Assembly (NCBI GenBank): GCA_039798065.1
Contig: JBDKGS010000153.1
Span: 1-10,364 of the forward strand
Source: UBA5070 sp039798065
Lineage (GTDB): Bacteria > Fibrobacterota > Fibrobacteria > UBA5070
DNA: 10,364 nucleotides
Direction of reading: 5' to 3'
Shown here: one piece after another, positions 1-6,190 of the stretch
Numbering within the stretch: position 1 is the stretch's first letter
Layout of the letters: each line of letters starts with the position of its first letter
Position numbers and translations under genes: made by a program
Notes under the pieces: generated by a model
Seen by the model: only the letters and a program-made list of their open reading frames with translations
Databases searched by the model: none
Told to the model about the DNA's origin: nothing

Positions 1-2
1 AC

Positions 3-884
3 GAAATAGCCTACGCACATCATCTGAAAAAAGACACCAAAGAAGCGTTGCGTATCGTGGAAGGCCTGGTCAAGAAAAGTGGCGCGACAGAGCGCATTTT
101 TCAGATGCTTGGAAATCTCTATGACGACCAGGGAAACGCAGAAAAAGCACTGGAAACATACGACGCTGGCCTGACAAAATTCCCCAAGTCAGGGCCGCTT
201 CACCTTGAGAAAGGAAATGTTTACTGGAATAAAAAAGATATGGATAAAGCTGTTCCGTTTTACGAGAAAGGCATCGAAGTAAACCCTGCGTTTTCATCGA
301 ATTACTATCGATCAGCAAGGGCTTATATGGGGTCGAAGGAAAAAGTTTGGGGTATCATGTATGGTGAAATCTTCATGAATTTAGAGCGAGGATCCAAGCG
401 GACGCAGGAGATGAGCGAGCTGCTGTACAAGACGTATCAAAGAAGCATTTCATTCAACAGCGAAGCGTCTGTAGGCGTCAACTTTTGTCAGCAAGTTTTT
501 GCTGTAAAAGAAACCGATAAAGCAAAGAAAAACATCGAGCTTCCTTTTTGCAATCTCTACGAGACAAACATGTTGTTGTCGGTGATCTCCAGCAAAGCGA
601 TCGATATCGACGAGCTTTCGAAAATACGCAGCCTATTTATTGAGAACTACTTCAAGATGTCGGGCGGAAACCCTAAGCCGAACATTCTATTCGAATACCA
701 AAAGAACCTCCAGAAATTGGGTCACCTAGATGCCTACAACCACTGGCTATTGATGAAAGGTGACGAGGATGGTTTCGACAAATGGCACAAAGCCAACCCC
801 GAGCGCTGGAATGCCTTTGTCGAATGGTTCACCAAGAATCCACTGCAAATCGATTCTGCGCACAAGTTCCTGCGCGAGCCGTAA
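3..884 (+). CDS. TPR-repeat protein, 5'-truncated by window edge
   Basis: The frame is open from the first base of the window, so the true start lies upstream. The TTG at 48 is an internal Leu codon with no sign of being a start. 293 residues are visible. The N-terminal part is TPR: residues about 1-28 are the end of one unit, 29-62 a clear unit (LGNLYDDQGNAEKALETY, ending in FP), 63-97 a second (GNVYWNKKDMDKAVPFYEKG, ending in NP), and 98-130 a weaker third. The last 160 residues have no repeat I recognise; they are rich in aromatic residues and end with tryptophans spaced through the last 40 residues. TPRs normally mediate protein-protein contacts, but no partner can be named. Location is unknown because the N-terminus is missing. 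Base composition is lower in G+C (sample lines 42-48%) than the downstream genes. The gene stops 149 bp before dnaE2 and is probably a separate transcription unit. Confidence 0.8.
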   Translation, partial: EIAYAHHLKKDTKEALRIVEGLVKKSGATERIFQMLGNLYDDQGNAEKALETYDAGLTKFPKSGPLHLEKGNVYWNKKDMDKAVPFYEKGIEVNPAFSSNYYRSARAYMGSKEKVWGIMYGEIFMNLERGSKRTQEMSELLYKTYQRSISFNSEASVGVNFCQQVFAVKETDKAKKNIELPFCNLYETNMLLSVISSKAIDIDELSKIRSLFIENYFKMSGGNPKPNILFEYQKNLQKLGHLDAYNHWLLMKGDEDGFDKWHKANPERWNAFVEWFTKNPLQIDSAHKFLREP

Positions 885-999
885 CGAGCCTCAAGTCGGG
901 GAGGGGGCGTTTGGCCCGCCGCAGCGCTTCCCTTGACGATTTTCAGAACCCTATCTTCTTTCCTGACAGCGACTTACGAGCACCTGCACAAAAAGATAG

Positions 1000-1013
1000 T
1001 GCTCAAGCGAGCA
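1000..1013. promoter_or_regulatory. Putative LexA (SOS) box upstream of dnaE2
   Basis: TGCTC-AAGC-GAGCA is a perfect 5-bp inverted repeat with a 4-bp spacer, ending 20 bp before the dnaE2 start codon. From memory, the Fibrobacter succinogenes LexA box is TGCNC-N4-GTGCA. This site fits the symmetric form TGCNC-N4-GNGCA and differs from that consensus at one base. dnaE2/imuB operons are classical LexA targets, so the position and the target gene agree. A repressor bound here would cover the likely promoter. Inference only: lexA itself is not in the window. Confidence 0.55.
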
Positions 1014-1021
1014 GTTTAGTG

Positions 1022-1027
1022 TAGATT
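1022..1027 (+). promoter_or_regulatory. Candidate -10 element for dnaE2-imuB
   Basis: TAGATT is preceded by TG (extended -10-like, with one T shared) and lies 6 bp before the ATG at 1034. If it is used, transcription would begin at or next to the start codon and give a leaderless message. The -35 position at 17-bp spacing (999-1004, GTGCTC) does not resemble TTGACA and instead overlaps the putative LexA box. An alternative TTGACG at 933-938 has only a poor partner (TATCTT, 13-bp spacing). Weak prediction. Confidence 0.25.
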
Positions 1028-1033
1028 AGGTGC

Positions 1034-4000
1034 ATGGCCTTCGCACCACTGCACGTCCACAGCACGCACAGCCTTCTTCGCGGGATCCCCAGCATCCCCG
1101 AACTGGTCGCTTGCGCCAAGGAACGCGGCTACCAGGCCCTGGCCCTCACCGACGTGAACACCATGGCCGGGAGCATCCTGTTTCTGCAGGAATGCCGCCA
1201 GCAGGGCATCAAGCCCATCCTGGGGCTGGAACTGCAAGACGACCGCGATCCCGAACTGCGGCTCGTGCTCTTGGCCCGCAATGCCCAAGGCTACGGCGAT
1301 CTGTGCGAACTGGCCAGCTTCCACAACCTCAAGCGGCGCGGACCTGATCTGGAAGATCTGTTCGCCCGCGAATACCCCAATTTGTTCGCGCTGTGCCCGC
1401 ATCCGTTTTTGCTGCAGCGCCTGGCGCACACCCCGCTGCGCCAGAGCCTGTTCGGCGCCATTTGTTTGCAGGACATCGCCTCGGCAGAACGCTCGCGGCG
1501 GGTCCATGAAATCGCAGTGAGCGAAGGTATCTCCGTTGCCGTCGCCCACGAATGCTGGTTTCTGGACCCGTCCGACGAGCCCCTGCATCGCTTGCTGCGC
1601 TCCATCGATGGCAATACGGACCTCTCGCGCTTGCATCGGCGCGAAATGGTACCCGCCATGGCGTGGCTGCCTCCTCTGGACAAGATCCGTCAGATCTACG
1701 CCCGCCATCCCAAGGCGCTGGAGATGACCGAGCGCATCGCCGATTTCTGTCGCGACGACATGGCGGCTTCGCCGTGGATCTTGCCGGAAGTGGAAGTGCC
1801 CAACGGGCACACCTGCGATTCGTGGTTGGCGCACCTTGCTCGCGAAGGGCTCACCCGTAATTACGGTGGCACTCCCCAGTGGACCAAAGCCCATTTGATC
1901 CAGGAAAAAGAGCTGGATGTGATCCGTCGCACCGGGTATTCGGGCTACTTCCTGATGGTGCGCGAAATCCGTTTGGCGGCCGCAGCCAAGTTCCAGGGCG
2001 GATTCCGTCGTGGTCGCGAATGCTCCATTCTGCGCGGCTCGGCGGCCAACTGCCTCACGCTGTTCAACCTCGATGCGTCAGATCTTGACCCCGTCCGCTA
2101 CGACCTGTATTTCGAGCGCTTCCTGAACGAGGACCGCACCAGCCCTCCCGATGCCGATCTCGATTTTGGCTGGGACGAGCGTCCCGAAGTCCTGCAGTGG
2201 TTCTTCGACACGTATGGCGAAGACCACGTCTGCGTGCTGGCGGCTACCCACCACTTCCGCAGGCGTGCGGCGTTTCGCGAGACGGCCAAGGTGCTGGGCT
2301 TTTCCGAACAGCAGGTGAGCACGGCCATGCAGCGCTTGCGCCAGGCCCCGCTGCGCCCCGGCATGCACTGGATGGAACGCCTGCACGAGGTCGACCCCGC
2401 GCTTTCGCAAGTGGCCCAATTGGCCGAACGCGTGCAGGGGCGTCCGCATTTTTTGGGGCAGCATCCGGGCGGCGTGTTGGTCACCAACGATCCCATCTGG
2501 CGCCATGTCTCGTGCCAGCGCAGCGGCGGCGCCACCGATCGCCTCATCAGCCAGGTCGACATGCACGGTGGCATCGAATTCCTTGGGCTGGTGAAGTTCG
2601 ATATCCTGGGCAACGGAAGCCTGTCGGTGCTGCGCGACAGCTTGGATATGCTGCGCATGCAGGGGCAAGCCGATCCCGAGATATGGGACTTGGAGCGCAT
2701 CCAGAACGATCCCGAAGTGTTGCGCATGATGGGCGAAGGCGATACACGCGGTGTCTTCTACATCGAGTCGCCGGCGCAAACCCGTCTGAACAAGCGTGCG
2801 CAAGTGGGATCGTTCGAAGAAATCGGCATCACATCAAGCTTGGTGCGCCCGGCGGGCACAGCCTACGCCGAACAGTTCGTGCAGCGCCACCGCCAGGCCA
2901 AGCTGGGGCGCACGGAATGGAGCTGGCTCCACGAAAGCCTGTCCGGCATTTTGCACGACAGCCACGACGTGTGCGTGTTCCAGGAAGACATCACGCGCAT
3001 TTGCGTGGAAGTGGCGGGCCTGAGCTTTCTGGAAGCCGACCGTGTGCGCAAGATGATGAACAGCCAGCACGAGGGCGCTCCCGCTGGATACGATCAGACC
3101 GCGTTGCGATTCATGTCGGGTTGCATGGCGAAGCAGGGCATGAATCGCGCTCAGGCCGAAGAATTGTGGAAGCGCGTGGCCAGCTTCCAGGGGTTCTCGT
3201 TTTGCAAGAGCCATTCTCTCTCCTACGCGCAATTGTCGTTCCGGTGCGCATGGCTCAAGCGCCACCATCCGGCCCAGTTCTGGGCGGCCGTGGTGGCCAA
3301 CGACCACGGCTACTATCCCACCACCACCTACGTGGACGAAATCCGTCGTGCCAAAATCCGTCTGATGCCTTGGGACGTGAACGAATCGCGCTGGAAATAC
3401 TGGGCGCAAGGGAACGGTATCCGCGCCGGACTGCAACACGTGCGCGGACTGCACCGGTCCACCGTGGCGGCCCTGGAAATCGTGCGCGAACAACGCCCAT
3501 TGCAAAGCCTGCCCGATCTGGTCGAGCGCCTTCCGCAGGCGTCGCGTTCCGAGCTGGAAGCCCTGGTGCGCGTGGGAGCTTGCGACGGTTTCGGCGTCTC
3601 GCGGACCAAGTCGTTGGCTTGGCTATCCGAACTGCTCATGACCTCGCGGCGCAAAGGGGAGCCCGATCTGTTCTCGAACGGGGGACTGCCCGATCACCTG
3701 CACCGGCTGCGCGACGAAAGCCCGGCCGAGCGCGCTTTGGAAGAAATGCGCGTGGCGGGGTATCCGCTCACCTCCGATCCGTTGGTGGCGCTGGCCCAGC
3801 TGAACGTTTCTCGCGGCGCGATCGCGGCTTCGCGCTTGCCCGAGTTCGCGGGCAAATCGGTGAAGATCATCGGGGTGCCGGTTGCCACGCGGGTGCACCG
3901 GGTGCGTCAAAGCGGCGAACCCATGATGTTCCTGAGTCTGTCGGATGCCAGCGGCATCGCCGACACCATTTTGTGGCCCGCCACCTACCGCAAGTACCAC

Positions 4001-4105
4001 GCGGTGGCCAGCGGAGGCGGGGTTCTGGTTGTGCGAGGCAAGGTGACAGAAAACGACGAAACGTTCGCGCTGGAAGCGGACCATGTGGAAGAGGTGAAGG
4101 CATGA
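1034..4105 (+). CDS. dnaE2: Error-prone DNA polymerase DnaE2 (ImuC), C-family
   Basis: A 1023-residue C-family (Pol III alpha-like) polymerase, of usual DnaE2 length, that inserts nucleotides opposite damaged bases during SOS mutagenesis. An N-terminal PHP domain opens with LHVHSTHSLLRG (His8, His10). The palm and finger region has RGSAAN (334-339), then PDADLDF with the catalytic aspartates Asp373 and Asp375, and KFDILG with the third, Asp523. Further family motifs are FLGQHPGG (473-480), the FYIESP segment (575-580) and SFCKSHSLSYA. A helix-hairpin-helix-like region follows at about 825-870, and an OB-fold fills about 939-1021. The ATG at 1034 is the only reasonable start: an in-frame TAG lies at 1022-1024 and the HxH motif starts at residue 8. 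There is no good Shine-Dalgarno. Several PHP metal ligands are replaced (Arg16, Val41, Glu173, Trp175), so that domain is probably inactive. The stop overlaps the next gene by 4 nt. DnaE1 is less likely given the partner gene and the degenerate PHP domain. Confidence 0.9.
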   Translation: MAFAPLHVHSTHSLLRGIPSIPELVACAKERGYQALALTDVNTMAGSILFLQECRQQGIKPILGLELQDDRDPELRLVLLARNAQGYGDLCELASFHNLKRRGPDLEDLFAREYPNLFALCPHPFLLQRLAHTPLRQSLFGAICLQDIASAERSRRVHEIAVSEGISVAVAHECWFLDPSDEPLHRLLRSIDGNTDLSRLHRREMVPAMAWLPPLDKIRQIYARHPKALEMTERIADFCRDDMAASPWILPEVEVPNGHTCDSWLAHLAREGLTRNYGGTPQWTKAHLIQEKELDVIRRTGYSGYFLMVREIRLAAAAKFQGGFRRGRECSILRGSAANCLTLFNLDASDLDPVRYDLYFERFLNEDRTSPPDADLDFGWDERPEVLQWFFDTYGEDHVCVLAATHHFRRRAAFRETAKVLGFSEQQVSTAMQRLRQAPLRPGMHWMERLHEVDPALSQVAQLAERVQGRPHFLGQHPGGVLVTNDPIWRHVSCQRSGGATDRLISQVDMHGGIEFLGLVKFDILGNGSLSVLRDSLDMLRMQGQADPEIWDLERIQNDPEVLRMMGEGDTRGVFYIESPAQTRLNKRAQVGSFEEIGITSSLVRPAGTAYAEQFVQRHRQAKLGRTEWSWLHESLSGILHDSHDVCVFQEDITRICVEVAGLSFLEADRVRKMMNSQHEGAPAGYDQTALRFMSGCMAKQGMNRAQAEELWKRVASFQGFSFCKSHSLSYAQLSFRCAWLKRHHPAQFWAAVVANDHGYYPTTTYVDEIRRAKIRLMPWDVNESRWKYWAQGNGIRAGLQHVRGLHRSTVAALEIVREQRPLQSLPDLVERLPQASRSELEALVRVGACDGFGVSRTKSLAWLSELLMTSRRKGEPDLFSNGGLPDHLHRLRDESPAERALEEMRVAGYPLTSDPLVALAQLNVSRGAIAASRLPEFAGKSVKIIGVPVATRVHRVRQSGEPMMFLSLSDASGIADTILWPATYRKYHAVASGGGVLVVRGKVTENDETFALEADHVEEVKA

Positions 4106-5268
4106 GCGGAGATATTCGGTTTGTCGGTCTTTGGATTCCGGGATTGCAGCGCGAGCTCATGGAAGCCGCACGCCCGGAGCTGCGCGGCGCCGCATGGACG
4201 CTGTGCGCCCAGAACGCCGGTGTGCACGCCAAAGTGGACGACGCCTCGGACGCGGCGCGCGCCTTGGGGGTGGAGCCGGGAATGCGCCTATCGGAGCTGC
4301 GCCGTCGCTTTCCGCAGGTGCCCTTTCTGGCCCCCGATCTTCGGGCCGTCCAGTCCTTCCGTCGGATTTTGTCGGCCTTGTGCGAGGCTCGCACGCCGGT
4401 ATGGGAAGTGGGCACCGACACGGCCTGGCTGGACTTGTCGGGAACTGTCCATCTGTTCGCGGGCGATTGGGCGGTCTGGGCATCCAAATTCCGCGACGAC
4501 CTGGCCCGCGCGTGCGGTGTGCGCGGCGTGAACCTGGCCGCCGCATCTTCGAAGGGCGTCGCCGAGATCCTGTCCCGCATTCCGCAACACGACGGAATCC
4601 GTCTATGCGAAGCCAAGGATGAGATGGCCACCCTCGAAAGCGTGCCGTTGGATTCCGTACCTTGGCTGTCCCGCCTCTTGCGCGAAAAGCTGGAACGCTT
4701 GGGGTTGCGCACCTTGGGCGATGTCCGTCGCCAGCCGCGTCAATTTCTGAAGCTGCACCTGGGGCCGCACGGTGAGCGTTTGTCGGCCTTGGCGTCGGGC
4801 TTGGAGAGCGATGTGGGCGGCAAAGCCAAATCCACCGCGTCGGTGGAACAAGCCCTGCCGCGCGACGAGGTCGATCGCGAGGCCCTGCGTGCCGCGGTCC
4901 ACGAACTGGCCGACAAGCTGGCCTTCGATCTGCGCGAGAAGTCGCTGGGCGCGCGCGAATTGTCGCTGCGCATCAGCTGGTCCGACGGACAGGAAATGTC
5001 GTCGTCGGAAAAGCCCGCCGCCGCGCTGGAAACCTTCCTGCCGCTGCGCGATGCGGCTTGGCGCTTGCTGGCGCAGCTGGACGCGCGGCGCGTGGCGGTG
5101 CGTTCGCTCAAGCTGTCGGCCATGCGCACCTACGCGATGTCTGGCCAGGAAGACCTGTTCGCCACCGCCGAAGCCACGGAACAGCGCCGGCTGGGGAGCG
5201 CGCTCGATCGCGTGCGACGCCGCATGGGCTTCGAGGCTGTGCGCAACGGATTGGCGCTGGCCTCGTAG
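4102..5268 (+). CDS. imuB: ImuB-like, probably inactive Y-family DNA polymerase
   Basis: A 388-residue Y-family (DinB/UmuC-type) protein. In family knowledge, ImuB is a non-catalytic adaptor that brings DnaE2 to the sliding clamp. The catalytic sites look lost: the usual N-terminal DxD segment reads FVGLW (7-11), and the SIDEA motif reads GTDTA (104-108), keeping Asp106 but replacing the following Glu by Thr107. The fold is otherwise recognisable: GMRLSELRRRFP (60-71), ASSKGVAEI (148-156), an HhH region with LGLRTLGDVRR (200-210), and a little-finger domain up to about 340. QEDLF (349-353) matches the beta-clamp pentapeptide (QLxLF type). The C-terminus, ALDRVRRRMG (367-376), is DinB-like. 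The frame stays open far upstream inside dnaE2, but the ATG at 4102 overlaps the dnaE2 stop (ATGA) and begins the first Y-family strand, so it is the chosen start. An active DinB/Pol IV is the alternative but is unlikely without the acidic residues. Confidence 0.8.
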   Translation: MSGDIRFVGLWIPGLQRELMEAARPELRGAAWTLCAQNAGVHAKVDDASDAARALGVEPGMRLSELRRRFPQVPFLAPDLRAVQSFRRILSALCEARTPVWEVGTDTAWLDLSGTVHLFAGDWAVWASKFRDDLARACGVRGVNLAAASSKGVAEILSRIPQHDGIRLCEAKDEMATLESVPLDSVPWLSRLLREKLERLGLRTLGDVRRQPRQFLKLHLGPHGERLSALASGLESDVGGKAKSTASVEQALPRDEVDREALRAAVHELADKLAFDLREKSLGARELSLRISWSDGQEMSSSEKPAAALETFLPLRDAAWRLLAQLDARRVAVRSLKLSAMRTYAMSGQEDLFATAEATEQRRLGSALDRVRRRMGFEAVRNGLALAS

Positions 5269-5283
5269 GCGCACTTCGCGACC

Positions 5284-5322
5284 CAAAATGAAAAGGATCG
5301 AATCCACTCAAGGATCCGATCC
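5284..5322 (-). terminator. Rho-independent terminator of the lptD-hisB operon
   Basis: GGATCG at 5295-5300 pairs with CGATCC at 5317-5322. After one A·C mismatch, ATCC (5302-5305) pairs with GGAT (5312-5315) around the 6-nt loop ACTCAA. Read on the minus strand, the stem is followed by TTTTCATTTT (5285-5294), a U-rich tail, so it should stop leftward transcripts about 100 nt past the hisB stop codon. On the plus strand the same stem is followed only by CGTTCTTGTGCTT, a poor tail, but it may also help to end dnaE2-imuB, whose stop is 27 bp before the stem. The rest of the 5269-5423 gap holds only weak inverted repeats. Confidence 0.65.
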
Positions 5323-5423
5323 CGTTCTTGTGCTTGACAGGAAATGTCCATAGTCAAGACTCTTTGAAAACTCGAGTCTAGGTGAGCCTTGCGAAGGAGT
5401 CGCGATGCCCACCCGACAAATTT

Positions 5424-6011
5424 TTACAGCGCACCCTTCGTGCTGGGAATCTCCTTCGAGCCGTTGCGGGCCGGGCCGATGGCCATGGCCAGTGCGCGCG
5501 CGAAGGCCTTGAACAGGGCTTCCACGCAGTGGTGGGCGTTTTCCCCGCGTTCCAGATCCAGGTGCAAGGTCATCTTGGCGTTTTCGGCCAGACTGTGGAA
5601 GAAGTGCTCCACCAGTTCGACATCCAGATCGCCCACCTTGTCGCGCGAGATGGGGCAGGCGTAGGCCAGATGGAACCGGCCCGACAGATCGAGGGTGCAA
5701 CGCGCCAGGGCTTCGTCCATGGCCACCGAGTAGAATCCGTAACGTTCGATCCCTGCCTTGTCGCCCAAAGCCTGCAGTAAAGCGCGTCCGAGCGAGATCG
5801 CGATATCCTCCACCGAGTGGTGCAGGTCGATATGCGTGTCGCCGTCGCATTCCACGAACAGCGTGGTGCCACTGTGGTGACCCACCTGTTCCAGCATGTG
5901 GTCCAAGAAGCCCGAGCCCGACTTCACCACGGGAATACCTGCCGTGTCCAGATTCCAGCGGACGGTGATATCGGTTTCCTTGGTTTTGCGGGAGATTTCG
6001 GCGGTTCTCAT
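5424..6011 (-). CDS. hisB: Imidazoleglycerol-phosphate dehydratase HisB
   Basis: HisB dehydrates imidazole glycerol phosphate to imidazole acetol phosphate in histidine biosynthesis, in the cytoplasm. The 195-residue length is that of the monofunctional enzyme, with no histidinol-phosphatase domain. Signature motifs occur in order: SGSGFLDHMLEQ (31-42), DLHHSVEDIA (62-71), EHFFHSL (135-141), NAHHCVEALFKAFARAL (158-174) and the terminal STKG (190-193). The metal-binding His and Glu residues are all present (His38, His64/65, Glu68, His136, His160/161, Glu164). The start ATG (6011) overlaps the stop of the upstream small gene by 4 nt. AAGG-type purine runs upstream are about 10 nt away, so translation probably depends on coupling. 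It is the last gene of the operon, ahead of the terminator at 5284-5322. No other his gene is in the window. Confidence 0.96.
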   Translation of the reverse strand: MRTAEISRKTKETDITVRWNLDTAGIPVVKSGSGFLDHMLEQVGHHSGTTLFVECDGDTHIDLHHSVEDIAISLGRALLQALGDKAGIERYGFYSVAMDEALARCTLDLSGRFHLAYACPISRDKVGDLDVELVEHFFHSLAENAKMTLHLDLERGENAHHCVEALFKAFARALAMAIGPARNGSKEIPSTKGAL

Positions 6012-6190
6012 TTGGCTTTAGCCTTTCCCTTCTCGACGGTTTCTGTCTCGTGGGCAGGCGCCTGCGCCAGCCGTTCGTTGATCCTGGATTCGAGCGCATC
6101 GACCGATGCTTCCAGTTTGGCGGCCGACAAAAACGCCCACGCCATGGCGGCGATGGATGCCAACACCAACAAGGATAGGATCCAGGTCAT
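6008..6190 (-). CDS. Small membrane protein of unknown function (60 aa)
   Basis: A 60-residue protein I do not recognise. Residues 3-23 (WILSLLVLASIAAMAWAFLS and the next residue) form one hydrophobic, membrane-spanning helix at the N-terminus. Residues 24-42 (AAKLEASVDALESRINERL) have heptad-like hydrophobic spacing, as in an amphipathic or short coiled-coil helix. The last 18 residues are charged and lysine-rich (ends KGKAKAK). The ATG at 6190 is preferred over an in-frame ATG at 6229: it overlaps the tatD stop (ATGA) and has GAGGAA 6 nt upstream, while 6229 has no ribosome binding site and lies inside tatD. The stop overlaps hisB by 4 nt. It fits exactly between two real genes, so it is very likely expressed, perhaps as a small inner-membrane scaffold. 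That role is a guess. Confidence 0.72.
   Translation of the reverse strand: MTWILSLLVLASIAAMAWAFLSAAKLEASVDALESRINERLAQAPAHETETVEKGKAKAK

Noticed and set aside
904..921. GC-rich inverted repeat after the TPR gene as a terminator
   Set aside because: Only 4-5 pairs can form and no T-run follows.
933..957. TTGACG ... TATCTT as a sigma-70 promoter for dnaE2
   Set aside because: Spacing is only 13 bp and no good -10 occurs at 16-18 bp.
1016..1894. Antisense open frame of about 290 codons over the 5' part of dnaE2
   Set aside because: Gln/His/Ala-rich translation with no motif; typical antisense shadow of a GC-rich gene.
2197..4101. Long open frame upstream of and in frame with imuB, overlapping dnaE2
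   Set aside because: It is the +1 shadow of dnaE2 in GC-rich DNA; its product has no Y-family or other motif, and the ATG at 4102 has the coupling overlap.
5334..5379. Small inverted repeats TTGAC/GTCAA with inner GACA/TGTC, and AGACTC/GAGTCT
   Set aside because: Stems of 4-6 bp without a U-tract; too weak to call a second terminator or an operator.
5405..5509. Plus-strand mini-ORF with a good AAGGAG 5 nt before its ATG
   Set aside because: About 34 codons, mostly antisense to the hisB end, Arg/Pro/Trp-rich, with no promoter seen; chance is likely.
5308..6099. Open frame of about 260 codons on the minus strand overlapping hisB in another frame
   Set aside because: Gly/Arg-rich translation with no domain, while hisB in this region has all family motifs.
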